From positions 737,301 through 801,300 of the forward strand of contig NZ_LMQR01000001.1 of assembly GCF_001424645.1 (NCBI RefSeq): a stretch of DNA of 64,000 bases, written 5' to 3'. Each line of letters begins with the position of its first letter. Position 1 is the first letter of the stretch. The position numbers and the translations under genes were made by a program. Source of the DNA: Frigoribacterium sp. Leaf415. GTDB taxonomy: Bacteria > Actinomycetota > Actinomycetes > Actinomycetales > Microbacteriaceae. This document shows positions 8,401 through 16,501 of this stretch, piece after piece. Below the pieces are notes generated by a model, which was not told the DNA's origin, ran no database searches, and saw only the letters and a list, made by a program, of their open reading frames with translations.

Positions 8401-9206
8401 TCTTCGTACGCCGTGAGGAACTCGCCGAAGTGCATCTCCTCGGCCTTCTTGATGCCGGGCACGAGCAGGGCGCGGGTGCCGTCGGGCTTCGGGATGTCGA
8501 TCGCGAGGCCGAGGTTGATGTGCGCGGGGGTGACCACCGACGGCTTGCCGTCGACCTCGTCGTAGAAGACGTTCTGGCTGGGGAACTCTTTGAGGGCCTG
8601 CACCAGGGCCCAGCCGATGAGGTGGGTGAACGACACCTTGCCGCCGCGGGCGCGCTTGAGGTGGTTGTTGATGACGATGCGGTTGTCGATCATCAGCTTC
8701 GCCGGGATCGTGCGGACGCTCGTCGCGGTGGGCACGGTGAGGCTGGCGTCCATGTTCGTGGCGAGCGACTTGGCCATGCCGCGCAGCGGCGAGACGACGT
8801 TCTCGGCCTCGGGCGTGGGCTGCTCGCCGGGCGTCGCGGGCTTCGCCTTGGCCTTGTCGGGCACCTGGGCCGGGATCGGCTTCGCCGCCGGCTCGACCGA
8901 GGTCGTGCGCGCGGCGGCCTTCTGGCCTGCGGATGCAGCGGCCACTGGTGCAGGGGCCTCGGCTGCCGGAACGGCAGCGGACGACGAAGGAGGCGCGGGT
9001 GCGGTCTCGACGGACGGTGCGGCGGGCGACGTGGGCGCGGACCCACCTTCGGGCGGCGTGTAGGCCTCGAGGATCGGCCACCACGACTCGTCGACCGAGT
9101 TCTTGTCGACCACCCACTGCTCGTAGAGCTCGTCGACGAGCCACTCGTTGGCCCCGAACTCGGCTGCAGCGCCGTCGTCAGTTGTACCGGTCACGTGGCT
9201 TGACAC
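5433..9206 (-). CDS. kgd: Multifunctional 2-oxoglutarate decarboxylase/dehydrogenase (E2-E1 fusion)
   Basis: Kgd is the actinobacterial KGD/OdhA-type enzyme that decarboxylates 2-oxoglutarate in the TCA cycle and works with E2 and E3 of the pyruvate dehydrogenase complex. The 1257-residue protein has an N-terminal E1 helix (EWLVDELYEQW, 21-31), an Ala/Pro-rich linker (50-135), an E2-like succinyltransferase domain (about 140-370, catalytic His350 in STYDHRVIQG), and the ThDP-dependent E1 part (about 370-1257, with MAHRGRLNVL and GDAAMAGQGVV). It has no lipoyl domain, as expected for this family. Start GTG 9206; GTG 9194 is an alternative. It is transcribed alone, divergent from guaB1, and ends in a strong hairpin. 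Confidence 0.96.
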   Translation of the reverse strand: MSSHVTGTTDDGAAAEFGANEWLVDELYEQWVVDKNSVDESWWPILEAYTPPEGGSAPTSPAAPSVETAPAPPSSSAAVPAAEAPAPVAAASAGQKAAARTTSVEPAAKPIPAQVPDKAKAKPATPGEQPTPEAENVVSPLRGMAKSLATNMDASLTVPTATSVRTIPAKLMIDNRIVINNHLKRARGGKVSFTHLIGWALVQALKEFPSQNVFYDEVDGKPSVVTPAHINLGLAIDIPKPDGTRALLVPGIKKAEEMHFGEFLTAYEDIVKRARDNKLAAADFQGNTISLTNPGGIGTVHSVPRLMKGAGAIIGAGALDYPAEFQGSASKTLVELGIGKTITLTSTYDHRVIQGAGSGEFLKKVHELLIGQRGFYEDIFAALRIPYEPIHWNADINVNLAERVSKTARVQELINSYRVRGHLMADIDPLEYRQRTHPDLAIESHGLTFWDLDREFVTGGLGGRTHALLRDILGILRDSYCRTIGVEYMHIQDPAQRKWIQDHLEVPYTKPSHDEQMRILAKLNEAEAFETFLQTKYVGQKRFSLEGGESTISLLDTVMQHAAREGLDEVAIGMAHRGRLNVLTNIAGKTYGQIFREFEGTQDPKTVQGSGDVKYHLGTEGEFTSAVGETIPVYLAANPSHLEAGDGVLEGIVRAKQDRGTTGAFSTLPILIHGDAAMAGQGVVVETLQMSQLRGYRVGGTIHIVINNQVGFTTPPSESRTSVYSTDVAKTIQAPIFHVNGDDPEAVARVAELAFSYRQQFKRDIVIDLVCYRRRGHNEGDDPSMTQPLMYNLIEQKRSVRTLYTEALVGRGDITQDEYDGAHRDFQERLERAFAETHAAQTGSIPVVTSDDGDVADLERPVAQQDDARGEPETTGVSLELVHDIGDAHDNPPAGFSVHPKLQQLLKKRVDMSRNGGIDWAFGELLAFGSLLTEGTPVRLAGQDSRRGTFVQRHSVLHDRENGQEWLPLQNIADNQAKLWIYDSLLSEYAAMAFEYGYSVERADALVLWEAQFGDFSNGAQTVIDEFISSAEQKWGQRSSVVLLLPHGYEGQGPDHSSARMERFLQLCAEDNMTIARPSTPASYFHLLRRQAYARPRRPLVVFTPKAMLRLRGATSGVDAFTSGRFEPVLDCTRVSEPESTKRVVLHSGKIHYDLSTELDKRGVQNDVALVRLEQLYPLPLDEIRRVLDRYPSAELVWAQEEPENQGAWPFVVLELQKHLDRQIRVASRPASASPAAGSNKASALQQAALIAEALDL

Positions 9207-9316
9207 AGCCGATCGCCCACTCTCCGTTGATTGTTGATCAGTGCGTGGGCTGCGAGGCCCACCTCTGCCAGCTTAAGCGCAAACGGCTGGTCCTCGGCGG
9301 GACGACTCACAGGGAT

Positions 9317-9322
9317 TACCGT
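9317..9322 (+). promoter_or_regulatory. Predicted -10 box of leaderless guaB1
   Basis: TACCGT ends 6 nt before the ATG at 9329. The 122-base gap to the divergent kgd start also holds the palindrome GCTTAAGC at 9273-9280, whose role is unknown. Confidence 0.5.
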
Positions 9323-9328
9323 GGACCC

Positions 9329-10765
9329 ATGCGGTTCTACGAGACGACCCCCACGCACGATCTGACCTACTCCGACGTGTTCCTCGTCCCGAGCCGGTCG
9401 TCGATCACCAGCAGGCTCGACGTGTCCCTCGCCCCGGGCGACGGCACGGGGGCCACGATCCCGATCGTGTCGGCCAACATGAACTCGGTCACGGGCCCTC
9501 GCCTGGCGGCGACCCTGGCCCGTCGCGGCGGCCTCGGCGTGCTGCCGCAGGACATGCACCTGCAAGACCTCGACGCCGCCATCCGCTGGGTCAAGGCCCA
9601 GCCCGTCGACTACGACACGCCCTACTCGCTCGACGCGGGCCAGACCGTCGAGCAGGCGCTCTCCGTCGTCCCGGCCGTCGAGGGCCACGGCATCGTGCTG
9701 CACGACGGCACGGGGGCGTACCTCGGCTGCATCGCCACCTCCCGCCTGGCCACGGCCCCGCGGGACGCGGTGCTCGGCGACCTGCTGCACGGCGCCCTGA
9801 CCTCGCTCGACGCCGACGACGTCGACAGCCCGCGCGACGCGTTCGACCGCATGGTGGCGGCCGACATCCACTTCGCCCCGGTGCTGCGGCACGGTCAGGT
9901 CGTCGGCACGGTGAGCCGCAAGAGCGCGCTGCGGTCGACGATCTACCAGCCCGCCGTCGACGCCGACGGTCGGCTGCGCGTCGCCGCGGCGATCGGCATC
10001 AACGGCGACGTCGCGGGCAAGGCGAAGGCCCTCGCCGCGGCGGGCGTCGACGTGCTCGTGATCGACACCGCGCACGGCGACCAGGACGGCATGATCCGGG
10101 CCGTCCAGGCGGTGTCCGCCCTCGACCTGGGCCTGCCGATCGTCGCGGGCAACGTCGTCACCGAAGAAGCCGTCCGACACCTCGTCGCGGCCGGCGCGTC
10201 CATCGTCAAGGTGGGCGTCGGACCGGGCGCCATGTGCACCACCCGCATGATGACCGCCGTCGGTCGTCCCCAGTTCTCCGCCGTGCTCGAGACGGCGGCC
10301 ACCGCTCGTGCCCTCGGGGCGCACGTCTGGGCCGACGGCGGCGTGCGCTACCCGCGCGACGTGGCGCTCGCCCTCGCGGCGGGTGCGTCGTCGGTGATGA
10401 TCGGCTCCTGGTTCGCCGGCACCATCGAGGCTCCGGGCGAGCTGGCGAGCGACGAGCGCGGCCTCTACAAAGAGAGCTGGGGCATGGCCTCGACCAAGGC
10501 CGTGCGCGGTCGCTTCGAGCGCCTCGACCCGTACGAGCTGGCCCGCAAGACGCTCTTCGCCGAGGGCATCTCGTCGTCGAAGATCTACCTCGACCCGCTG
10601 CGTCCCGGTGTCGAGGACCTCCTCGACATGATCACCTCGGGCGTCCGCAGTTCGTTCACCTACGCCGGGGCGACTTCCGTTCCCGAGTTCGCCGAGCGCG
10701 CGCTCGTCGGCGTCCAGTCCGCGGCCGGTTACGAAGAGGGCAAGGCGCTCCCCGTCAGCTGGTGA
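9329..10765 (+). CDS. guaB1: GuaB1 family IMP dehydrogenase-related protein (probable GMP reductase)
   Basis: A 478-residue TIM-barrel enzyme of the IMPDH/GMPR superfamily. It has an N-terminal barrel start (DLTYSDVFLVP), a CBS pair at about residues 95-215, the phosphate/nucleotide loop and catalytic cysteine in GPGAMCTTR (Cys303), and the GADGGVRYPRDVALALAAGA-like C-terminal half. Its length and arrangement match GuaB1, which in mycobacteria was shown to be a GMP reductase with CBS domains rather than an IMP dehydrogenase. So it likely converts GMP to IMP in purine salvage. Older annotations call it IMP dehydrogenase. It is probably leaderless. The short gap downstream leads to the CBS-protein operon. 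Confidence 0.88.
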   Translation: MRFYETTPTHDLTYSDVFLVPSRSSITSRLDVSLAPGDGTGATIPIVSANMNSVTGPRLAATLARRGGLGVLPQDMHLQDLDAAIRWVKAQPVDYDTPYSLDAGQTVEQALSVVPAVEGHGIVLHDGTGAYLGCIATSRLATAPRDAVLGDLLHGALTSLDADDVDSPRDAFDRMVAADIHFAPVLRHGQVVGTVSRKSALRSTIYQPAVDADGRLRVAAAIGINGDVAGKAKALAAAGVDVLVIDTAHGDQDGMIRAVQAVSALDLGLPIVAGNVVTEEAVRHLVAAGASIVKVGVGPGAMCTTRMMTAVGRPQFSAVLETAATARALGAHVWADGGVRYPRDVALALAAGASSVMIGSWFAGTIEAPGELASDERGLYKESWGMASTKAVRGRFERLDPYELARKTLFAEGISSSKIYLDPLRPGVEDLLDMITSGVRSSFTYAGATSVPEFAERALVGVQSAAGYEEGKALPVSW

Positions 10766-10806
10766 GACGGGGCCGGAGTCGCGCGGCGGGAATCGTCCGG
10801 GTGCCG

Positions 10807-10812
10807 TAAGAT
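10807..10812 (+). promoter_or_regulatory. Predicted -10 box for the leader ORF and CBS operon
   Basis: TAAGAT, 9 nt before an ATG that opens a 34-codon ORF. The same hexamer precedes argS, which suggests a standard vegetative -10. Confidence 0.5.
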
Positions 10813-10821
10813 CGCCCGTCT

Positions 10822-10926
10822 ATGGATGACCCTCCGTCTCAGACGACCGCACCCTCGCACCATCGCACGCCGCGCCTCCTGACCACGGGCCCTTCGGCCA
10901 CCGAGCGGGGTGAGTCCGCCCGGTGA
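10822..10926 (+). CDS. Predicted 34-residue leader peptide coupled to CBS-protein operon
   Basis: An ORF that starts with ATG 9 nt after TAAGAT and stops with TGA inside GTGA, where the GTG is the start of the following DUF21/CBS gene. The 34 residues are hydrophilic (starts MDDPPSQTT, ends ERGESAR), without a signal peptide or known motif. The downstream gene has a poor ribosome binding site of its own, so ribosomes finishing this ORF may restart on it. It contains one GCCGCGCCTCCT motif copy. The alternative is that it is not translated and the mRNA has a plain 100-nt leader. It could also be an N-terminal relic. No homology is claimed. Confidence 0.45.
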   Translation: MDDPPSQTTAPSHHRTPRLLTTGPSATERGESAR

Positions 10927-12425
10927 ACGAGTGGATATTGCTCGCCTTCGGCCTGTTGCTCACCGTCGGCACCGGCCTCTTCGTGGCCAGCGAGTTCTCG
11001 CTGGTCAACCTCGACCGGTCCGACCTCGAGGCCCGTCAGTCCCGGGGTGAGAAGGGGCTCGCCCCGACAATCGGCGCTCTGCGCATCACGTCGACCCACC
11101 TGTCGAGCGCCCAGCTCGGCATCACGCTGACGACCCTGCTGACCGGCTACACGATGGAGCCCGCGATCTCGCGGCTCATCTCGCCGCCGCTCACCGCGGT
11201 CGGCGTGCCCGAGGGGGTCGTCGCGGTCGGTGCCCCGATCGTCTCGATCGTCGTCGCCACCCTGCTGTCGATGATCATCGGCGAGCTCGTGCCCAAGAAC
11301 TTCGCGCTGGCGTTGCCCCTCAAGACGGCGAAGCTGGTCATCCCGTTCCAGGTGCTGTTCACCACGGTGTTCAAGCCCGCGGTGGCTTTGCTCAACAACA
11401 CGGCCAACGCCGTGCTGCGCGCCATGGGCATCGAGCCGAAGGAAGAGCTGTCGGGTGCCCGCACGGCCGAAGAGCTCTCGTCGCTCGTGCGCCGCTCGGC
11501 GACCGAGGGCAGCCTCGACCGCGACACGGCGACCCTGCTCGCCCGCACGCTCGTCTTCAGCGACCACACCGCCTCCGACGTCATGACCCCGCGGCCCCGT
11601 CTGTCGACCGTCGCGCGCGGCGACTCGGCCGAGACCGTCCTCGAGTTGGCTCGACGCACCGGCTACTCGCGGTTCCCGGTGACCGACGACGGCATCGACG
11701 ACGTCGTGGGCCTCGTCCACGTCAAGCAGGCCGTCTCGGTGCCGCGTGAGAAGCGGGCCGACGTGCCCGTCTCCGCGCTGCTGACCGATGCGGTCCGCGT
11801 GCCCGAGACGATGACCCTCGACAACCTGCTGAGCGAGGTGCGCGGTCGCGGCTACCAGATGGCCGTCGTCGTCGACGAGTACGGCGGGACCGCCGGGGTC
11901 GTCACACTCGAGGACCTCATCGAAGAGCTGGTCGGCGAGGTCAGCGACGAGCACGACCGCAGCCGGGTCGACGTCGTGCGATCGCGCAACTGGCTGACCT
12001 TCCCCGGTCTGCTGCGACCCGACGAGCTGCTCGAGCGTGCCTCGGTAAAGGTGCCCGAGGACGGCCCCTACGAGACCGTCGGCGGCTGGCTGATGAGCGA
12101 GCTCGGCCGCCTGCCCAAGGTCGGCGACGTGGTCGAGACCGACGACGGCGTGTTCCGCGTCGAACGGCTCGACGGGCGACGCATCGACCGCATCCGCTTC
12201 ACGCCCACGCCCGACGACGTGCCCGAGGTCACGGCGACCGAGCCGGGCCGACGCGACGGCCGCGGACGCGACGATCGCGACCGGTCCGGTCGACGCGACC
12301 CGAAGGTGCGGCCCGAGAAGGCGCGATCCGAGAAGACGCTGCCCGAGAAGGCGCTGCCCGAGAAGGCGCGCACGGGCGTCGAGGACGACCGTCGCGCGGT
12401 CCGCACGAAAGAGGTGACCCGATGA
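10923..12425 (+). CDS. DUF21/CBS/CorC-domain membrane protein (hemolysin C or CNNM family)
   Basis: A 500-residue membrane protein of the CorB/CNNM family, implicated elsewhere in Mg2+/divalent cation export or sensing. DUF21 (about 1-190) has transmembrane segments and the family motifs [16 protein letters not shown] and [16 protein letters not shown] pair (about 205-325) includes [12 protein letters not shown] and [26 protein letters not shown] CorC/transporter-associated domain covers about 345-425. The tail after residue 430 is strongly charged and has a five-residue repeat ([20 protein letters not shown]), likely disordered. GTG start overlaps the 34-codon ORF stop. It overlaps the next gene by 4 nt, forming a typical paired arrangement. 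Confidence 0.93.
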   Translation: MNEWILLAFGLLLTVGTGLFVASEFSLVNLDRSDLEARQSRGEKGLAPTIGALRITSTHLSSAQLGITLTTLLTGYTMEPAISRLISPPLTAVGVPEGVVAVGAPIVSIVVATLLSMIIGELVPKNFALALPLKTAKLVIPFQVLFTTVFKPAVALLNNTANAVLRAMGIEPKEELSGARTAEELSSLVRRSATEGSLDRDTATLLARTLVFSDHTASDVMTPRPRLSTVARGDSAETVLELARRTGYSRFPVTDDGIDDVVGLVHVKQAVSVPREKRADVPVSALLTDAVRVPETMTLDNLLSEVRGRGYQMAVVVDEYGGTAGVVTLEDLIEELVGEVSDEHDRSRVDVVRSRNWLTFPGLLRPDELLERASVKVPEDGPYETVGGWLMSELGRLPKVGDVVETDDGVFRVERLDGRRIDRIRFTPTPDDVPEVTATEPGRRDGRGRDDRDRSGRRDPKVRPEKARSEKTLPEKALPEKARTGVEDDRRAVRTKEVTR

Positions 12426-13462
12426 GCAGCGACTGGTGGGGCATCGTCTGGCTCGTGGTGCTGCTGGCCGGCAACGCGTTCTTCGTGGCGGCCGAGTTCG
12501 CCGTGATCTCGGCTCGCCGGTCGCAGATCGAGCCCAAGGCCGAGGCCGGCAGCCGTGCGGCCAAGACCACGCTCTGGGCCATGGAGCACGCGACGATGAT
12601 GCTCGCGACGACGCAGCTCGGCATCACGATCTGCTCGTTGCTGATCCTCAACGTGTCCGAGCCGTCGATCCACCACCTGCTCGAGGGGCCGCTCGGGTGG
12701 ACCGGGCTCAGCCCCGAGCTGGTCAGCGTCGTCGGCTTCGTCATCACCCTCGTGCTCGTGTCGTTCTTGCACGTCGTGTTCGGCGAGATGGTGCCGAAGA
12801 ACATCTCGTTCTCGCTGCCGGACCGTGCCGCCCTGCTGCTGGCCCCGCCCCTCGTCGCCATCGCCCGCGTGCTGCACGTGGTCGTGCTGGCCCTCAACCA
12901 CTCGGCCAACGCCGTGCTGCGGGCCTTCAAGGTCGAGCCGAAGGACGAGGCGACCAGCGCCTACACGGTCGACGAGGTCGCGACCATCGTGGCCCAGTCG
13001 CAGCGCGAGGGCATGATCACCGACGCCACCGGCACGGTGCGCGCGGCGTTCGAGTTCACCGAGAAGACCGTCGCGCAGACGGCCGTCCCGATGGACGAGC
13101 TCGTCACCTTGCCCGAGGACGCCACGCCGCACGACGTCGAGCGGGCGGTCGCCCAGCGCGGCTTCTCGCGGTACGTGCTGGTCGACGACGGCGGCGACCC
13201 CACGGGGTACCTGCACCTCAAGGACGTGATCGACCTCGACGAGGACGAGTTCGCCGACCCGGTGCCGCCGAAGCGCATCCGCCAGCTGATCTCGATCTTC
13301 CAGGGCACCGAGCTCGAGGACGCCCTGGCGACGATGCGTCGCAGCGGGGTCCACGTCGCGCGGTCCTTCGACGAGACCGGCGCCACGCGCGGTGTGCTCT
13401 TCCTCGAGGACATCCTCGAAGAGCTGATCGGCGAGGTGCAGGACGCGACCCGGCGTCGCTGA
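12422..13462 (+). CDS. DUF21/CBS-domain membrane protein, second paralogue
   Basis: A 346-residue paralogue of the preceding protein. The DUF21 part (about 1-195) shows FFVAAEFAVISARRSQIEPKA, TTQLGITICSLL and VFGEMVPKNISF. The CBS pair spans about 205-340 and ends LFLEDILEELIGEV. It lacks the CorC domain and basic tail of its neighbour, so the two probably form a heteromeric complex with one regulatory extension. ATG overlaps the upstream stop (ATGA), implying coupled translation. The operon ends at the long perfect hairpin that follows. Transported ion is not determinable; magnesium or cobalt is inferred from the family. Confidence 0.92.
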   Translation: MSSDWWGIVWLVVLLAGNAFFVAAEFAVISARRSQIEPKAEAGSRAAKTTLWAMEHATMMLATTQLGITICSLLILNVSEPSIHHLLEGPLGWTGLSPELVSVVGFVITLVLVSFLHVVFGEMVPKNISFSLPDRAALLLAPPLVAIARVLHVVVLALNHSANAVLRAFKVEPKDEATSAYTVDEVATIVAQSQREGMITDATGTVRAAFEFTEKTVAQTAVPMDELVTLPEDATPHDVERAVAQRGFSRYVLVDDGGDPTGYLHLKDVIDLDEDEFADPVPPKRIRQLISIFQGTELEDALATMRRSGVHVARSFDETGATRGVLFLEDILEELIGEVQDATRRR

Positions 13463-13476
13463 GCGAGCCCGCGCGG

Positions 13477-13533
13477 ACGACGCGACCCGCGCCTCCTGAC
13501 CCCGAGAGGGTGAGGAGGCGCGGGTCGCGTCGT
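13477..13533. terminator. Bidirectional hairpin terminator made of paired motif copies
   Basis: A perfect 21-bp inverted repeat (13477-13497 with 13513-13533) and a 15-nt loop between convergent genes. The inner half of each arm is CCCGCGCCTCCT / AGGAGGCGCGGG, one of the clearest inverted pairs of the window-wide motif. Confidence 0.85.
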
Positions 13534-13559
13534 GCGGGACCGCCGCGGCCCCGGGCGGC

Positions 13560-14717
13560 TCAGCGCACGCGGAACGGTGCGCGCTGGTACTGCGGCGGCG
13601 TGTAGTCGAGCTCGACCCCGAGCTCGGCCGCGGCGCGCAGCGGGAAGTGCGGGTCGCGCAGGAACTCGCGCGCCATGAGCACGACGTCGGCGCGACCGCT
13701 GGCCACGACCTCGTTCGCCTGCTCGGCGCCGACGATGAGGCCGACGGCACCGGTCTCGACGCGGCCCTGGCGACGGACGTGCTCGGCGAAGCGCACCTGG
13801 TAGCCGAGGCCGACCGGGATGCTCACGCCGGCGACGAGGCCGCCGGTCGAGATGTCGAACAGGTCGGCGCCGGCCTCGTGCGCCCAGGCGGCGACGGTGG
13901 CGGTGTCGTCCTCGTTCCAGCCGCCGTCGGCCCAGTCGGTCGCCGAGAAGCGGACGAGCAGCGGGTACTCGTCGCCGACCTCGGCGCGGACGGCTGCGAC
14001 GACCTCGAGCAGGAACCGCGCACGGTTCTCGAGCGACCCGCCGTACCGGTCGTCGCGCTCGTTGCTCAGCGGCGACAGGAACTGGTGCAGCAGGTAGCCG
14101 TGGGCGGCGTGCAGCTCGATCAGTTCGAAGCCGGCGTCGACCGAGCGGCGCGCGGCGACACGGAACGCCTCGACGAGGTCGCCCACCGCCTCGGTGGTCA
14201 GGGCGACGGGCTCGTCGTAACCCTCGAAGGCGACGGCCGACGGGGCGACGGTGGTCCAGCCGCCCTGTTCGGCGGGGACGGTGCCCTGCGTCTCGCTCCA
14301 CGGGCGGAAGGTCGAGGCCTTGCGGCCCGCGTGGGCGAGCTGCACGCCGGGCACGGAGCCCTGCGAGCGGATGAAGGCCGTGATCGGGCGGAACGCCTCG
14401 ACCTGCGCGTCGTTCCAGAGCCCGAGGTCCTGCGGCGAGATGCGGCCCTCGGGCGTGACCGACGTGGCCTCGGCGATGACCGCACCCGCGCCTCCTCGGG
14501 CGAGCGAGCCCAGGTGCACGAGGTGCCAGTCGGTGGGGACGCCGTCCTCGAGCTCGGCCGAGTACTGGCACATGGGGGCGACCCAGAGGCGGTTGCGGAA
14601 GGCCTGGCCGCGCAGGGTGATGGGGTCGAAGAGGCCGACGCTCGCGCCGGAGGGCGTCGCGGTGGCGTCGGGGGTGGTCGTGGGGACTGCGTCCGTCTGG
14701 GTCACGAGTGGGGTCAT
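13560..14717 (-). CDS. NADH:flavin oxidoreductase/NADH oxidase, Old Yellow Enzyme family (YqjM-like)
   Basis: A 385-residue FMN-dependent ene-reductase that reduces activated C=C bonds of enones, or similar electrophiles, with NAD(P)H. Seen: N-terminal FRNRLWVAPMCQYSA (the cysteine-containing YqjM-class signature with the flavin-modulating Cys), GAVIAEATSVTPEGRISPQDLGLW, the substrate-binding pair in ELHAAHGYLLHQFLSPLSNERDDRYGGS, and the C-terminal FMN-phosphate region GLIVGAEQANEVVASGRADVVLMAREFLRDPHFPLRAA. Its ATG overlaps the HAD gene stop by 4 nt, so the two are co-transcribed. About 25 N-terminal residues are Thr/Ala-rich and probably unstructured. Physiological substrate unknown; detoxification is the usual inference. 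Confidence 0.93.
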   Translation of the reverse strand: MTPLVTQTDAVPTTTPDATATPSGASVGLFDPITLRGQAFRNRLWVAPMCQYSAELEDGVPTDWHLVHLGSLARGGAGAVIAEATSVTPEGRISPQDLGLWNDAQVEAFRPITAFIRSQGSVPGVQLAHAGRKASTFRPWSETQGTVPAEQGGWTTVAPSAVAFEGYDEPVALTTEAVGDLVEAFRVAARRSVDAGFELIELHAAHGYLLHQFLSPLSNERDDRYGGSLENRARFLLEVVAAVRAEVGDEYPLLVRFSATDWADGGWNEDDTATVAAWAHEAGADLFDISTGGLVAGVSIPVGLGYQVRFAEHVRRQGRVETGAVGLIVGAEQANEVVASGRADVVLMAREFLRDPHFPLRAAAELGVELDYTPPQYQRAPFRVR

Positions 14718-15349
14718 CGCCTTTCGGTGGGGAGGGCCGCGAGCTCGTCGACGAAGCGTCGGAGCGGCTCGGGCCCGGTGTAGAGGTGCCCGGTGATGCC
14801 GAGCGCCTGGGCGGCCTCGACGTTGTCGGACCTGTTGTCGATGAACACCGTGTCGGCGGCCGTTGTTCCGAGTTCGGACAGGACGTGCTCGAAGATCGAG
14901 GCCGATGGCTTGAGGTCGTCGAGTTCTGCGCTGACGAAGACGCGCTCGAACAGCTCGCCGAGGGGTGAGTGCCGGAACGGCGACGCGAAGTCGAGACCGG
15001 CGTTCGAGAGGACGGCCAGGCGCGTGCCGCCGTCGGCCAGGTCGGCGATGACGTCGAGGGTGCCGGGCTCGGGGACGAACCACGACGGGAAGTCGGCGGC
15101 CCAGAGCTCGTGCACGCGGGTGCGGGTCCAGGAGGCGCCGGTGTCGGCCTCGATCGCACGCCAGTACGCGCCGGAACCGAGGGTGCCGCGGTCGAGGGCG
15201 TGGCGGTGGCGGCCGTAGCTGGGCCAGAGCACGCCGGGATCGACGCCCGCGAGTTCCTCGATGCGGCGGCGCGACGCGTCGTCGGGGAACCGCGCGATCA
15301 CCTCGCCGTAGTCGAAGACGACGGTGCGGCCGGGGAGTGAGATGCTCAT
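14714..15349 (-). CDS. HAD superfamily hydrolase, YihX/epoxide-hydrolase-N type
   Basis: A 211-residue haloacid dehalogenase-fold hydrolase. Motif I is VFDYGEVI: the nucleophile Asp is present and the second Asp of DxD is replaced by Gly, as in YihX-like sugar phosphatases. Motif II is LAVLSNAG, motif III Lys is in DLKPSASIFEHVL, and motif IV is VFIDNRSDNVEAA. Substrate is probably a small phosphorylated metabolite, but this is not readable from sequence. ATG 15349 is used; the frame extends upstream through a G-rich repeat that is very unlikely to be coding. It is first gene of a two-gene operon with the ene-reductase and divergent from nnrD. Confidence 0.85.
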   Translation of the reverse strand: MSISLPGRTVVFDYGEVIARFPDDASRRRIEELAGVDPGVLWPSYGRHRHALDRGTLGSGAYWRAIEADTGASWTRTRVHELWAADFPSWFVPEPGTLDVIADLADGGTRLAVLSNAGLDFASPFRHSPLGELFERVFVSAELDDLKPSASIFEHVLSELGTTAADTVFIDNRSDNVEAAQALGITGHLYTGPEPLRRFVDELAALPTERR

Positions 15350-15366
15350 CGACCCACCGTATCGGC

Positions 15367-15452
15367 GGGCGCGGGTCGGGTCGGGCGTGGGCGGGCGCGG
15401 GCCGGGCCGGGCGCGGGCGGGCGCGGGCCGGGCGGGCACGGTCGGGCCGGGC
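15367..15452 (+). other. G-run tract with G-quadruplex potential between divergent genes
   Basis: More than twelve GGG runs separated by one to four bases on the + strand, located between the divergent HAD hydrolase gene and nnrD. This easily meets the G3N1-7 fourfold pattern. The tract looks like a degenerate expansion of GGGCGCGGGCC units. Confidence 0.6.
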
Positions 15453-15476
15453 GGACACGGCCCGGTCAGGGCCGAC

Positions 15477-15482
15477 TACCGT
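15477..15482 (+). promoter_or_regulatory. Predicted -10 box of leaderless nnrD
   Basis: TACCGT ends 6 nt before the GTG at 15489. Confidence 0.5.
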
Positions 15483-15488
15483 CGGGGC

Positions 15489-16322
15489 GTGACCTCCGAC
15501 ACCCGCTTCACCGACTGGACCCCCTCCGACGCCGCCGACCGGATCGCCGTCCCCGCGGTCGACGACGACAAGTACAGCCGCGGCGTGCTCGGCGTCGTGA
15601 CCGGCTCGAGCTCGTACCCGGGCGCCGCCGTGCTCGGCGTCGAGGCCGCGCTGCACACCGGCGTCGGCATGCTGCGCTACCTCGGCCCCGCTCGCGCGTC
15701 CGACTTCGTGCTGCACCGTCGGCCCGAGGCCGTGACGAGCCCGGGTCGCGTGCAGGCGTGGTTGCTCGGCTCGGGGGTCGACCCGGACCACCTCGACGAC
15801 GAGACGCGCGACGGGTTCGCGACCGGCGCCTCCTCGGGGGTGCCGCTCGTCCTCGACGCCGGGGCGCTGTCGCTGCGTGAGCAGGCGACCGGGCCGGTCG
15901 TGCTGACGCCGCACTTCCGCGAGCTCGCGAAGGCCTCCGGTCGTGAGGTCGACGACGTCGCCGCCGATCCGGCGGGCGCCGCCGAACGTGCGGCGGGGGA
16001 GTGGGGCTGCACGGTGCTCGTCAAGGGGCACCGCACGTACGTCGCGTCGCCCGGCGGCACGCGCCTCGTCGCGGCCAGCGCTCCGACGTGGCTCGCGACC
16101 GCCGGCGCGGGCGACGCCCTCGGGGGAGTCCTGGGCGCCCTGGTCGCGACGCACGCGGACGAGATCGCCGCGGACGAGGAGGCGCTGGCCCGGTTGGCCG
16201 CGACGGCTGCGGTCGTCCACGGCCTCGCGGCGTCCCGGGCGAGTGTCGGGGGACCGTTCACCGTGCTCGGCCTGGTCGACGCCCTGCCCGCCACGATCGC
16301 GGAGCTGCTGCGCCGGAGCTGA
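15489..16322 (+). CDS. nnrD: ADP-dependent NAD(P)H-hydrate dehydratase
   Basis: This ribokinase-fold repair enzyme restores NAD(P)H from its damaged hydrate. The 277-residue protein shows GVLGVVTGSSSYPGAAVL near the N-terminus, the nucleotide loop GCTVLVKGHRTYV, and the signature TWLATAGAGDALGGVLGAL that includes the catalytic aspartate. It lacks the epimerase (NnrE) domain fused in many bacteria, so the epimerase is either elsewhere or absent. GTG 15489 is favoured because a TACCGT box lies 6 nt before it; upstream in-frame sequence is the G-run tract. Codon use is normal for the window. Confidence 0.92.
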   Translation: MTSDTRFTDWTPSDAADRIAVPAVDDDKYSRGVLGVVTGSSSYPGAAVLGVEAALHTGVGMLRYLGPARASDFVLHRRPEAVTSPGRVQAWLLGSGVDPDHLDDETRDGFATGASSGVPLVLDAGALSLREQATGPVVLTPHFRELAKASGREVDDVAADPAGAAERAAGEWGCTVLVKGHRTYVASPGGTRLVAASAPTWLATAGAGDALGGVLGALVATHADEIAADEEALARLAATAAVVHGLAASRASVGGPFTVLGLVDALPATIAELLRRS

Positions 16323-16400
16323 GCCCGGACGTGCTGGGCCCGGAGGTGGCGAGCCCTGCCGTGCCGAGCCCTGCCGCGCCGAGCCCGGCCGTGGCGCCCG

Positions 16401-16460
16401 GCACCACGAACTGAGCGTCGCGCCACCGGTGTGGGTGGTGCGACGCTCAGGTCGTGGTGC
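16401..16460. terminator. Bidirectional hairpin terminator between nnrD and YceI genes
   Basis: A 26-bp stem (16401-16426 with 16435-16460) with one mismatch and one G-U pair, and an 8-nt loop, between convergent genes. It does not contain the GGAGGCGCGG motif. Confidence 0.8.
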
Positions 16461-16501
16461 GGCGCTCGACGGGCGGGGGCCCGGCGCGAGCGCCCGGGGG
16501 G

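Noticed and set aside
5550..9203. A 1217-codon open frame antisense to kgd
   Set aside because: It mirrors the kgd codons; its product is Val/Leu/Arg/Asp-rich without domains, as expected of the complement of a high-GC gene. kgd itself is fully supported.
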